From Bacteroidota bacterium (GTDB lineage Bacteria; Bacteroidota; Bacteroidia; AKYH767-A; 2013-40CM-41-45): a stretch of 64,000 nt of DNA. This document shows, in pieces, positions 16,391-25,200 of this stretch. Under the pieces are notes generated by a model. That model ran no database searches and was not told the origin of the DNA. It saw only the letters and a list, made by a program, of their open reading frames with translations. The translations under genes and the position numbers were made by a program. Numbering within the stretch: the stretch's first letter is position 1; the number at the start of each line of letters is the position of its first letter. The stretch spans positions 220,652 to 284,651 of the forward strand of contig JADJFC010000005.1 of the NCBI GenBank assembly GCA_016708785.1, in the 5' to 3' direction.

Positions 16391-17688
16391 ATGCCTGTAA
16401 AGATCTTACTTATTGGTTCAGGAGGAAGAGAACATGCTTTTGCATGGAAACTTTCACAAAGTAAAAAGTGTGAGAAACTATACATTGCTCCGGGCAATGC
16501 AGGTACAAGCGAATGTGGCGAGAATGTTGAACTTGATGTAAAATCGTTTTCTTCAATTAAAGATTTTGTTCTAGTTAAAAAAATCGACCTTGTCATTATC
16601 GGTCCGGAAGAACCTTTAGTAAATGGCATTACAGATTTTTTTCTCTCTGATGATCAGTTAAAATCCATTCCGGTAATTGGTCCAACAAAGGCAGGAGCAT
16701 TACTGGAAGGCAGTAAAGATTTTGCAAAAGAATTCATGCAAAAGAATTCAATTCCGACGGCAGCATTTCAGACATTTACAAAAGACACACTGAACGACGG
16801 TATAAAATTCCTCGAAACATTAAATGCTCCATATGTTCTCAAAGCTGATGGACTCGCAGCAGGAAAAGGTGTGATTATTCCTGAAACACTTGAAGAAGCT
16901 AAAGCTGAGTTGACGGATATGCTGACCTCCGGTCGTTTTGGTAGTGCAGGAAATAAAGTTGTCATCGAAGAATTTTTGAAAGGGATAGAATGTTCCGTTT
17001 TTGTTTTGACGGATGAGAGTCATATAAAATATTACCGGAAGCAAAGGACTACAAGAGAATAGGAGAGGGTGATACCGGATTGAATACAGGCGGTATGGGT
17101 GCTGTTTCACCTGTGCCTTTCGTGGATGCTGCATTCATTGAAAAAGTGGAGCAAAGAATAATTAAGCCAACAATTTCAGGCTTGAAGAATGCAGCCATTC
17201 GTTATCAAGGATTTATTTTTATAGGCTTGATGAATGTTGCAGGCGAGCCTTATGTGATCGAATACAATGTACGCATGGGAGATCCTGAAACGGAAGTTGT
17301 CATTCCCCGAATTAAAAATGATCTGGTCGAATTATTTCTTGCTACAGCGAATGTGCAATTAAAGAATATTGCTTTCGAGATCGATCCGAGAACTGCAGTA
17401 ACGATCATGATGGTTAGCGGAGGATATCCGGGTGATTATGAAAAAGGAAAAGCAATTGACATTACTTCGAAAAATGATAGTCTGATCTTTCATGCTGGAA
17501 CAAAATTGAATTCTGATAAAAAAGTTGTTTCAAACGGCGGACGAGTAATGAGCATTACTGCTTTCGGAAATTCTATCATGGAGGCAAAGTCAAAAGCATA
17601 CGAACAGATCGCATCGATAAAGTTTGAGGGTCAGTATTATCGTACGGACATTGGAATGGATCTGATCAACATTCCAGAAAAGGCATAA
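16391..17688 (+). CDS. purD: Phosphoribosylamine-glycine ligase (frameshifted)
   Basis: GAR synthetase, second step of de novo purine synthesis. It is ATP-grasp: N-domain MPVKILLIGSGGREHAF, ATP-binding APYVLKADGLAAGKGV, and the C-part NTGGMGAVSPVPF with EYNVRMGDPETE (Mg ligands). The frame is broken near 17021-17028. Adding one T after CAT gives YKILPEAKDYKRIGEGDTG, which joins the two pieces without loss, for about 432 aa. Both pieces are otherwise well conserved, so an error in the sequence is more likely than real loss of an important gene. The GTG at 16388 precedes the preferred ATG at 16391. Confidence 0.93.
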
Positions 17689-17721
17689 AAAAACCCGGAC
17701 TCTTGAGAGACCGGGTTTTTT
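17688..17721. terminator. Terminator after purD
   Basis: AAAAAACCCGG and CCGGGTTTTTT are 11-bp arms around ACTCTTGAGAGA. It starts at the last base of the purD stop codon and, having A and T tracts on both sides, would also stop the convergent 55-aa gene ending at 17738. Confidence 0.88.
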
Positions 17722-17737
17722 CTATATGGATGGGTTA

Positions 17738-17905
17738 TTAATCCCATTTAGTAACTTCTTTGTTCTTATTCATGTACCAAAGCCAAGCGAAAAAGGCGAA
17801 AAATCCGACTACAATAAGGAACTTATTGAACCATAATCCGAAGAAGGGAACAAACTTGAATATCCCGTTGAACAAATCGCCTAAAAAATACCAGAATCCA
17901 GTCAT
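17738..17905 (-). CDS. Small single-pass membrane protein next to DUF6427 (DUF6341-like)
   Basis: A 55-aa open frame, M-T-G-F-W-Y-F-L-G-D onwards, with one strongly hydrophobic segment (FNKFLIVVGFFAFFAWLWYM) and a short charged tail NKNKEVTKWD. A TATATTTG -7 box lies at 17933-17940 on the same strand, and the gene ends just before the shared terminator. In flavobacteria a similarly small membrane protein (DUF6341) occurs near DUF6427 and purD. Here the neighbours are the same, but the small gene is inverted. Homology itself is inferred from size, topology and position, not shown. Confidence 0.6.
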   Translation of the reverse strand: MTGFWYFLGDLFNGIFKFVPFFGLWFNKFLIVVGFFAFFAWLWYMNKNKEVTKWD

Positions 17906-17932
17906 TGTGTTTTTTTTACATTAATACGGTGA

Positions 17933-17940
17933 CAAATATA
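17933..17940 (-). promoter_or_regulatory. -7 box (TATATTTG) for the 55-aa membrane protein
   Basis: Minus-strand TATATTTG matches TAnnTTTG 27 bp before the ATG and is the main sign that this short open frame is expressed. Confidence 0.4.
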
Positions 17941-17989
17941 GAAAGGATTCCGGACAATTTACAATGAAAATTCTCTATTTTTAACACCA

Positions 17990-18967
17990 ATGATTCGTTT
18001 TTTCAAGTCGCCTCAACCGGCTTCGCTTATTGTAATTCCCGCTATCGTATTGATTCTGTGGGCACAAGCGTTTATGAATTGTTTTCCGGTGATGGAAGTC
18101 AGTGCACAGCCGGTCTGGAAACTCTTCCTTTTTGTCTTCAAATCGCTTCCTTCCGGTGTCAATTGGTTGATCATGGTTGCGTTGGTTTCTTATAGTGCCA
18201 TTTACATCAATCAGATTTCAAACAAACATGAGGTACTTTATAAGAATTCTTATTTGCCGGCCTTTGTTTATGCATTGTTTATTTCTTCGGTACCTGAGTT
18301 TCTTACAGTTCATCCAATTCATATTGTTAATCTGATCATTCTTCGGGTATTCGACAAGTCCTTTTCACTGATCAAGAATGACTCGCCTGTTCCATCAATA
18401 TTCGATAGTAGTTTTCTGGCAGCACTGGCAGCATTGATCTTCTTTCCGGCATTCATTGTAATTCCGGTCATGATCATTGCATTGAGTTTACTTCGACCGT
18501 TCAATTTCAGAGAATGGTTGATCATGTTCATTGGTTTCTCCTTGCCATACTTTTTTGTAAGTGTATGGATGTATTGGAATCATGATCTACTTTATTTCTG
18601 GAAAGACTATCTGGGAAGATTTGTTCACTTAAAACCGGTGAGCAGTATTGTTTTCACTCCGCAGCTGATTACATTGTCCGGATTGTTCGGCATTTGGATG
18701 TTCTTAGGACTTGTAAAATTGCGAATGAATTATTTGAAAAACGTTATTCGTGCAAGGATCATTCAGCAAGTTCTATTTTTGTTTTTCATCTTTAGTGTAG
18801 GATCGATTTTTCTTGGACAAAATATTTCCGTTGTAAATTTCTCATTGCTTGCCATACCGTTTTCAATCTTCGCAGCTTACTATTTATTGTCGGCAAAAAA
18901 GCGGATACAGTTTTATGAAATATTTATTTGGATGGTGATTGCAGTCATTGTTTGGAACCACATTTAA
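17990..18967 (+). CDS. DUF6427-family integral membrane protein
   Basis: A 325-aa protein that is mostly hydrophobic helices, roughly nine or ten. It starts MIRFFKSPQPASLIVIP, which resembles the DUF6427 N-terminus (a short amphipathic segment, then PAS/PAN before the first helix). FRPFNFREWL-type text (LLRPFNFREWLIMFIGF) in the middle is characteristic. Function is unknown; the family is restricted to Bacteroidota and is often found near purD and a uracil phosphoribosyltransferase gene. The latter is absent here. It is divergent from the 55-aa membrane gene and convergent with ybeY. Confidence 0.72.
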   Translation: MIRFFKSPQPASLIVIPAIVLILWAQAFMNCFPVMEVSAQPVWKLFLFVFKSLPSGVNWLIMVALVSYSAIYINQISNKHEVLYKNSYLPAFVYALFISSVPEFLTVHPIHIVNLIILRVFDKSFSLIKNDSPVPSIFDSSFLAALAALIFFPAFIVIPVMIIALSLLRPFNFREWLIMFIGFSLPYFFVSVWMYWNHDLLYFWKDYLGRFVHLKPVSSIVFTPQLITLSGLFGIWMFLGLVKLRMNYLKNVIRARIIQQVLFLFFIFSVGSIFLGQNISVVNFSLLAIPFSIFAAYYLLSAKKRIQFYEIFIWMVIAVIVWNHI

Positions 18968-19118
18968 ATAACGAATAATTAATAACGAATAGTGAATAGT
19001 GAGTGGCTTTGTAGGTGCAGATTCGTTATTTGGTAGTCTGCAGACAACTTCCCGGCCAAAGGAGCAAATCGCACGAGGTTGCTTAAAGCAATTTTGCTTC
19101 GATCGCAGGAAATATCGA

Positions 19119-19547
19119 TTACAAAAATTTCTTCAACCAAAAGTCCTCCATCATCCTCATTTCTTTCTGATTCGCGGGTGATTTGTCTTTGTAGCCGGTC
19201 AAGTGCAGTAGTCCGTGAATCATGACACGATGAAGTTCATTGTCAAATGTAGTCGCATATTGTTTTGCATTGAAGCGTACCGTGTCGATGGAAATAAAAA
19301 TATCGCCGACAATTTTTTTCTTAACCATTGAATTATCGAATGTAATTATATCAGTGAAGTAATTGTGTTTTAAAAATTTCACATTCATCTTTTTCAAATA
19401 GGGGTCAGAACAAAAAACGTAATTAAGTTCAACGATCTCAAAACCTTCTTTTTTAGCAGCAGAAGTGATCCATTTGCACAGTTGTTCTTTCTTGTTGAGG
19501 CGGAAAGCGATGTCTTGTTTGAAGAAGGAGATGGGGTTTGGGTTCAT
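19119..19547 (-). CDS. ybeY: Endoribonuclease YbeY (rRNA maturation factor)
   Basis: A 142-aa UPF0054 protein, needed for 16S rRNA 3' maturation and ribosome quality control. The zinc motif is MIHGLLHLTGYKDKS; the Bacteroidota form has Lys-Asp where many species have the third metal-ligand His. GDIFISIDTVRFNAKQY and FFTDIITFD-like text (YFTDIITFDNS) are conserved strands. In many Bacteroidota it follows the DUF4175 and RsbW-like genes. Here it is separated from them by 2.3 kb holding an RraB-like gene, a RAYT and a repeat array. Confidence 0.9.
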   Translation of the reverse strand: MNPNPISFFKQDIAFRLNKKEQLCKWITSAAKKEGFEIVELNYVFCSDPYLKKMNVKFLKHNYFTDIITFDNSMVKKKIVGDIFISIDTVRFNAKQYATTFDNELHRVMIHGLLHLTGYKDKSPANQKEMRMMEDFWLKKFL

Positions 19548-19601
19548 GGTGGTGGAAGGTAGAAAAGAAATTTGTGTTTGGAAAGCTATTTGGATAAGGT
19601 A

Positions 19602-19692
19602 GGGTGTAGTCTGTGCGGAAGTTATTCACTAGCATCTTATTTAGAAGTGGCCTTACGCAATTTTACTGAGAGTTATTAAGAAGACTACACCC
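19602..19692. repeat. 11-bp inverted repeat GGGTGTAGTCT / AGACTACACCC
   Basis: Perfect 11-bp arms at 19602-19612 and 19682-19692 enclose 69 bp with no gene. They lie in the gap between ybeY and the RraB-like gene, at one edge of the block that interrupts the usual gene order. They could mark a small non-autonomous element or form a long hairpin. Confidence 0.5.
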
Positions 19693-19737
19693 GGTGGCAA
19701 AAGGTTACAATTAATAAATGTTGTTGCTTAAGTAGAC

Positions 19738-20046
19738 TTACATACTTAAGCGTGATCCCCAGCCATCGAAAACGCAATTGTGTTTTTTCGCTAGTCTGTT
19801 CATTTTGTTATACCAGGCAAGTTTGTTTTCGTCTGAAATATAATCTGAAGTGCAGCCATTGATAAGAAAGGATACTTCTGAGTTCGATACATCTGATATT
19901 TCGACTGAATAATTTAGCAGTAATAATTCTCGCATTAGATGTTCAGCACTGTCCCAATTAGTTGCATAAAAGAAATATTCAAGATTATTTCCGGGCCTGA
20001 GTTTAGTCTCTCGGCTCTTTATATTCATTTTATGCTTAGGTTTCAT
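19738..20046 (-). CDS. RraB-like (regulator of ribonuclease B) domain protein
   Basis: A 102-aa protein resembling the RraB domain. LEYFFYATNWDSAEHLMREL forms the first strand and helix, SVEISDVSNSEVSFLI the next strands, and the end NCVFDGWGSRL matches the YDGWE/G terminus of the family. RraB proteins bind RNase E in proteobacteria. The RNase partner in Bacteroidota is not evident, so the domain may simply be a small binding fold. It is codirectional with the transposase gene upstream (18-bp gap). Confidence 0.55.
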   Translation of the reverse strand: MKPKHKMNIKSRETKLRPGNNLEYFFYATNWDSAEHLMRELLLLNYSVEISDVSNSEVSFLINGCTSDYISDENKLAWYNKMNRLAKKHNCVFDGWGSRLSM

Positions 20047-20064
20047 TGCTATGATCTTGTTAAA

Positions 20065-20646
20065 TTATTCTTCGTTAAAGTAAATTCGGCCAAGGCTGTC
20101 GAATAAAAGTTTTTTTGTCTTTACGGGACTTTTTAATCCTATGTAGTCTCTCGCACTACTATAAAGATATTCTTCAGCCTTCAGAACGATGCCTTCTTTC
20201 ACAGGATTCTGGTGGATGTATCTTATCTTTTGCTCAGTAAATTGAGGTGAAAAAGTTTCTTTTGGGTGGTTTCCGTTTTGCCAAATTTGGAAATGGGTAT
20301 TTTTTGAATTAAGCAATCCCGCTTCTTTGAAAATTGGAACCATCCATTCACGTCGACTTTCTTTTAATGTCAAAATTTCACGAATTAAACTTGTACTCGT
20401 GAATTTTTTAAAATCACACATAATTTGGCTCAAGTTATTATTGTTTGCACTTACAACCATATGAATGTGACTGGACATAAATACATATGCATGCACATTG
20501 AGTCCTTTGTACTTTATGCAAAAGTTCAGACTATCAGCAAGAATTTTTTTGTATGTGTCCCGAATAAAAAGATCGACCCATCCAACTACCGTACTAGTTG
20601 TAAAATAAATTCCGTCTTGTTTGTCAATTTTATATCCACCGCCCAT
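20065..20646 (-). CDS. REP-associated tyrosine transposase (RAYT, Y1/IS200-like)
   Basis: A 193-aa single-strand DNA transposase-like protein. The HUH motif is AYVFMSSHIHMVV (His-Ile-His). The second conserved block IRYIHQNPVKEGIVLKAEEY contains the candidate catalytic Tyr, and YSSARDYIGL closes the domain. RAYTs cut REP hairpins and are normally single-copy domesticated relatives of IS200/IS605. The gene is not flanked by IS ends but lies immediately downstream, in its own transcription direction, of the repeat array at 20712-21770, which is the likely substrate. Confidence 0.88.
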   Translation of the reverse strand: MGGGYKIDKQDGIYFTTSTVVGWVDLFIRDTYKKILADSLNFCIKYKGLNVHAYVFMSSHIHMVVSANNNNLSQIMCDFKKFTSTSLIREILTLKESRREWMVPIFKEAGLLNSKNTHFQIWQNGNHPKETFSPQFTEQKIRYIHQNPVKEGIVLKAEEYLYSSARDYIGLKSPVKTKKLLFDSLGRIYFNEE

Positions 20647-20711
20647 CCGACAAATTTAATGACAAACATTTTTTTATACATCCAATATATGCAGGTGATT
20701 TTATTGAATTA

Positions 20712-20870
20712 AAGGTAGCGACCTAGCAATAAAATTAATCCTTACAATGTCACGAGACAATAACGACGTTGCCTTGAATGCTGGCTGAAGTCTTGAAAGG
20801 TAGCTCCCTCGCAATAAAATTAATCCGTAAATTGTCACGAGCGATCAACGACGCAGCCTCGAAAGCTGGC
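20712..20870. repeat. Two diverged 85-bp direct repeats at the RAYT end of the array
   Basis: Units starting AAGGTAG at 20712 and 20797 share CAATAAAATTAATCC, TGTCACGAG, the ACGACG-GCC-TGAAxGCTGGCTGAAGTCT core and end in the same GCTGGCTGAAG word as the main array. They look like older or truncated relatives of the 189-bp unit and form the RAYT-proximal edge. Confidence 0.75.
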
Positions 20871-21770
20871 TGAAGTCTCAATTGAAAAAAGCAATTATAA
20901 TACTTTTGCGATTGGTTTGATGAAACTGTCCGAATAACTTATCCATCGGACTACAATGCGAATAACGACGTTGCCTTGAATGCTGGCTGAAGTCTCAATT
21001 GAAAAAAGCAATTTTAATACTTTTGCAATTGGTTTGGTGAAACTGTCCGAATAACTTATGCATCGGACTTCAGCCAGCACCTCCGCCAAAAAAATCGAAT
21101 AACTTTTGCAATTGATTTTAAAAATGTAGTTTCAAAATTCTCACGAGCGATCAACGACGCAGCCTCGAAAGCTGTCTGAAGTCTCAATTGAAAAAAGCAA
21201 TTTTAATACTTTTGCAATTGGTTTGGTGAAACTGTCCGAATAACTTTCGCATCGGACTACAATGCGAATAACGACGTTGCCTTGAATGCTGGCTGAAGTC
21301 TCAATTGAAAAAAGCAATTTTAATACTTTTGCAATTGGTTTGGTGAAACTGTCCGAATAACTTTCGCACCGGACTTCAGCCAGCACCTCCGCCAAAAAAA
21401 TCGGATAACTTTTGCACTTGATTTTAAAAATGTAGTTTCAAAATTGTCACGAGCGATCAACGACGCAGCCTCGAAAGCTGGCTGAAGTCTCAATTGAAAA
21501 AAGCAATTTTAATACTTTTGCAATTGGTTTGGTGAAACTGTCCGAATAACTTTCGCATCGGACTACAATGCGAATAACGACGTTGCCTTGAATGCTGGCT
21601 GAAGTCTCAATTGAAAAAAGCAATTATAATACTTTTGCGATTGGTTTGATGAAACTGTCCGAATAACTCTCGCACCGGACTTCAGCCAGCACCTCCGCCA
21701 AAAAAAAAGAATAACTTTTGCACTCGATTTTAAAAATGTAGTTTCAATACTCTCGTATCGGACTTCAGTT
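20871..21770. repeat. Higher-order repeat array: alternating 117- and 189-bp units (BIME-like)
   Basis: The word TGAAGTCTCAATTGAAAAAA begins at 20871, 20988, 21177, 21294, 21483 and 21600, so spacings alternate 117, 189, 117, 189, 117. That is three copies of a 306-bp superunit, the last one decaying after about 21770. All units share the hairpin GTCCGA...TCGGAC. The 117-bp unit continues TACAATGCGAATAACGACG. The 189-bp unit continues TTCAGCCAGCACCTCC, and its GACTTCAGCCAGC (e.g. 21066-21078) is the exact complement of GCTGGCTGAAGTC (20982-20994), giving a 97-bp palindromic element with 13-bp ends. No convincing gene is present; the long minus-strand open frames are repeats of one another. 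Confidence 0.9.
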
Positions 21771-21800
21771 AGCTAAACACACAACCAATTTTTAAGCCAC

Positions 21801-21828
21801 AAAAAAAGGAGCTCTCCCAGCTCCTTTT
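21801..21828 (-). terminator. Terminator of the DUF4175 operon
   Basis: AAAAGGAGCT and AGCTCCTTTT arms with loop CTCCC, preceded on the plus strand by an A run that reads as a T tract in the minus direction. It lies 27 bp past the stop of the RsbW-like gene, so transcription should end before the repeat array. Confidence 0.8.
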
Positions 21829-21854
21829 CGTCTAACCAAACTCTAACTATTTTA

Positions 21855-22286
21855 CTAAGATATCTTGAAATTCATCTCGACAACGCGACCGTCCTCGGAG
21901 AAAATTAATTGATCTGTAAGATGTTTCATTAAGAATATTCCGCGACCACACTCTTTCTCCAGATTTTCCGGAGCTGTTGGGTCAGGTAGATTATAATAAT
22001 CAAAACCTGTTCCTTCATCGGCAATTGTGAATACAATTGATCCCGGAGAATGAGTACAGCTGATGCTGACTTTTTTAGCAGGATCTGAATTGTTGCCATG
22101 ATAAATAGCATTCGTGACTGCTTCTGTGATAGCAACCAACATGTTTCCGAACATATCTTCACTCACGTTGTATTTGTTGCGGATATCATCGATCATGCGT
22201 TCAACCGCCGAAATGCTTTCGGGAATTGACGGCAGTTCAAGTGTCTGACTTTCGCCTGTAAGTTGCATTAATGAATTATTTATCAA
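21855..22286 (-). CDS. RsbW-like ATP-binding (anti-sigma type) HATPase protein
   Basis: A 143-aa stand-alone HATPase_c domain of the RsbW/SpoIIAB type. The N box is VAITEAVTNAIYHGN, the G1 box IADEGTGFDYYNL, and the G2-like segment ECGRGIFLMKHLTDQL. Such proteins bind or phosphorylate anti-sigma antagonists, but no STAS partner is visible here. Its first 11 bases overlap the end of the DUF4175 gene, a coupling that is common in Bacteroidota. A role in envelope or stress signalling together with DUF4175 is an inference. Confidence 0.87.
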   Translation of the reverse strand: MINNSLMQLTGESQTLELPSIPESISAVERMIDDIRNKYNVSEDMFGNMLVAITEAVTNAIYHGNNSDPAKKVSISCTHSPGSIVFTIADEGTGFDYYNLPDPTAPENLEKECGRGIFLMKHLTDQLIFSEDGRVVEMNFKIS

Positions 22287-25200
22287 TGGATTGGAAATAA
22301 TCGTTTACTTTTTGCTTATAATAAGAATTCAAAGAAGGAGGCACTGTTTTTAGCAGTTCCATCTCTTTTAGCTTCATTCTCTTATACTCTTCAAATTCGG
22401 AAGGGTTACGATGAAAAGCATTTTTTGCTTCCTCGGATTTCCGCTGCTCATCCTGTTCCCGCTCACGTTCCGCCTTTTCACTTTCTAAGAGTCGGGTCGT
22501 TATTTCCTGCTGACGTTTCAAGGTCTGCTCACTGATCATTCTGTTTACAATATCCTTTTCAGTTTGCTCCATCTGATTGGCAATATCTTCCAGGTTACCC
22601 AGTGTCTTTTTGCCGTCCTTATTTTCGCTTTGATTTAGCTTATTTAATTCATTTCTAATGAATTCCTGTTGAGCGGCCATCTTCGCCAACTCCTGACTCA
22701 TTTGCTGTCCATCCTTGCCTTGTTTGCCCGGTTTTGGCGTTTGTCCGGGTTTCATCCCTTCTTTCATCTTCTTCATATTCTTGTTCAGCTCTTCCTGCAT
22801 TTTGCGGAGTTCTGCCATTGAAGAAGATTTCTTTTTGCCCGGCTTTTTACAACTCGATTGAGACATCGATTGTGCTTGCTGTTGTTGCATTTGTTGTAAT
22901 GCTTCGCTTAAAAGCAGGGTCAGATTGTTCACTGAAGTCATCACAAACTGCTGGCGACTTCTTGCTTGTGGAACCATACGTGCTTCCAGATTATCAAGTG
23001 ACTCTTCCATGTTCTGGTTGATGGCTGTTATCTCCTGATTCACCTTCGGTGCAATTTCAACTACTCTTTTACTCAATGCGAAAAGTGAATCTTCAATTGA
23101 CTTCGCATCGTCTTTTAATTTTTGTTGTTGTTGACTGAGTTTTAAATACTGCGGATTGTTGATGTCTATTGTTTTTAATTGTTGCATCAACTGCTCTTGA
23201 TTGAATGACAAGCGAAGTAAATTTTCGAGCAAGGCTCGCATAGCATCCATGTCTTCTTCGTTTTCTTCCTGCTCCATTTCTTCTTTCATCTTGCTCATCT
23301 TCTGTGCAAGTTGTTGCATTTTTTGCGAAGCATTCTTCTGTGACTTAGAAGCTTTGCCACTTTTCTTCTGCTCTAATTGCTCAGAACTTTCTTCCATGTC
23401 TTTCTGGATGTCCTGCTCTTCTTTTTCTGTATTGTCCAGATCTTTTTTCTCTTCTAACTCTTCATTCTTTTTCGCAAGATCATCCATGTCCTTACGGAAA
23501 TCTTCGAAGTCTTTGTTCAATTTATCCTGCTGATCTTTCAGATCTTTTTCTTTGGCATCTTTGCTCTCTTTACTATCCTTCCCATCCTTTTGGTCTTTGT
23601 CATCCTTAGAATCCTTTTTATCTTTAGAGTCCTGCGAATCCTGGTTATTTTTTGCCAACTCATCCTGCTTCTTAGCAAGCTCATTCAACTTATCAATATT
23701 GTCCTGAAGCTTTTGTTCGAATTCCATTTGTTTGAATAATTCGATTGAACGCTCCAGTTCTTTTTGCAGGTCTTTATTGTCAAGTTTCATTTGACTTAAC
23801 TGTTCCTGCAATTGGTCTTTATTTACATTTTGCATTAGCTGCTGTAATTGTTCAAGCAGTTTTTGTAGTTCAGGCGATTTTAGTTTGTCAAGAATGGATT
23901 GCAACTGCTCTTGTTTTTGAGCAATGTCTTCATTCACCCTTTTATATTCTTCCTCCTGACGATTTTTATTCTCATTGTTCTTGCGGATCTCATCAAGCTT
24001 TTTCTCCAGCTCTTTTTGACGATTCAATAATTCCTCAGCTTTCTTTTTATCTTCATAAGAAAGTTCTTTCTTGTCGAGCATCTTTTTACCAAGATCATTC
24101 AGATCTTTCTGGATCTGTTTTGCTTTGGCAATTGATTCTTTCAAATCATCTTTTATTGATTCATTATTCTTCTCCGTATTCTCAGCAATTTCTTTCAGCG
24201 TTGGCGCTTTGAAGATCTGTGACTGAGAGCGAGTAGACTTTGGACCTGAAATGCCATCATTATCTGAGATCTCAAAATAATATTCTATTTCATCACCGGC
24301 AACAATACTGACTGACTCAAGATCCCATGAGTAGAAAAACTGATCGGTAGAAACTGATTTGCTTACAGGAATGATGTCTGTAAATTGTTTGCCCTGATTC
24401 GATTGAAGGCTATCATTCGATTTCAGGAAACGATAGTTGAATGACAGTTTTGAAAATCCATAATCGTCTTTGATCATTCCCCGGAAAAATGTTCTTTTGC
24501 CCGATAATGAATCTTTACTTTGTTCAATAGTTATCGATGGATAAATATCAGGAACCACTGATATTGTATAATGGATTGAGTCTTTACTATGAATGAAATG
24601 ATTGCTCGTTGTAACAACATACGAATCATTTTTTGTGAATCGATGTGAATACGAAAACTGATCATCGCCATTTGGAGTAAGTTTAATTATTGAATCCCGA
24701 TAGCTATCGGGATGAAAGACAAGATTCAATTGTTCCGTATTCTTTGTATTGAAATTCCATTTCACTTTTGTTCCGGCAGGAATAACAAGATCACCTGTAT
24801 TCTGAATAGCTTCGTTTTGTTTGTTCAGATAAACGGGATACTCAAGATTGATCGTAAAGCCCATCAGAAGGGGATTCGGAAGCGCTTCAATAGTATACTC
24901 TGTTGAATAAAAACCATCAGCAAACAGTTTGAATGATTGTGTTCGCTGTAGATTTTTAAATAGATAATGGAACGTCGTCAGATTTTCTTTTTCCAGTCTG
25001 AATTGATTTCCGTCAATTTCAACAAATGCTTCGGCGGGAATTTCATTACCGTTGATACGAATATCGATTTGAAAATCCTGCTGCTGAAGTGCGCGCAATG
25101 ATTTATTGAGAACTTCAAAAGTAAAAGGCGCAGGCTTTTCGAAGAATGTTTGGTGTTCTATCAATCGTTTCGTGCTGTCTTTAACCAATGAAGGAGCAGC

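Noticed and set aside
20895..21395. Two minus-strand open frames whose translations repeat each other
   Set aside because: They lie inside the 117/189-bp array and repeat because the DNA does. There is no start signal and no protein-like composition apart from the repeat.
20712..21770. A CRISPR array
   Set aside because: Unit lengths of 117 and 189 bp alternate and the intervening text is itself repeated, so there are no unique spacers. There are no cas genes. The RAYT gene gives a better explanation.
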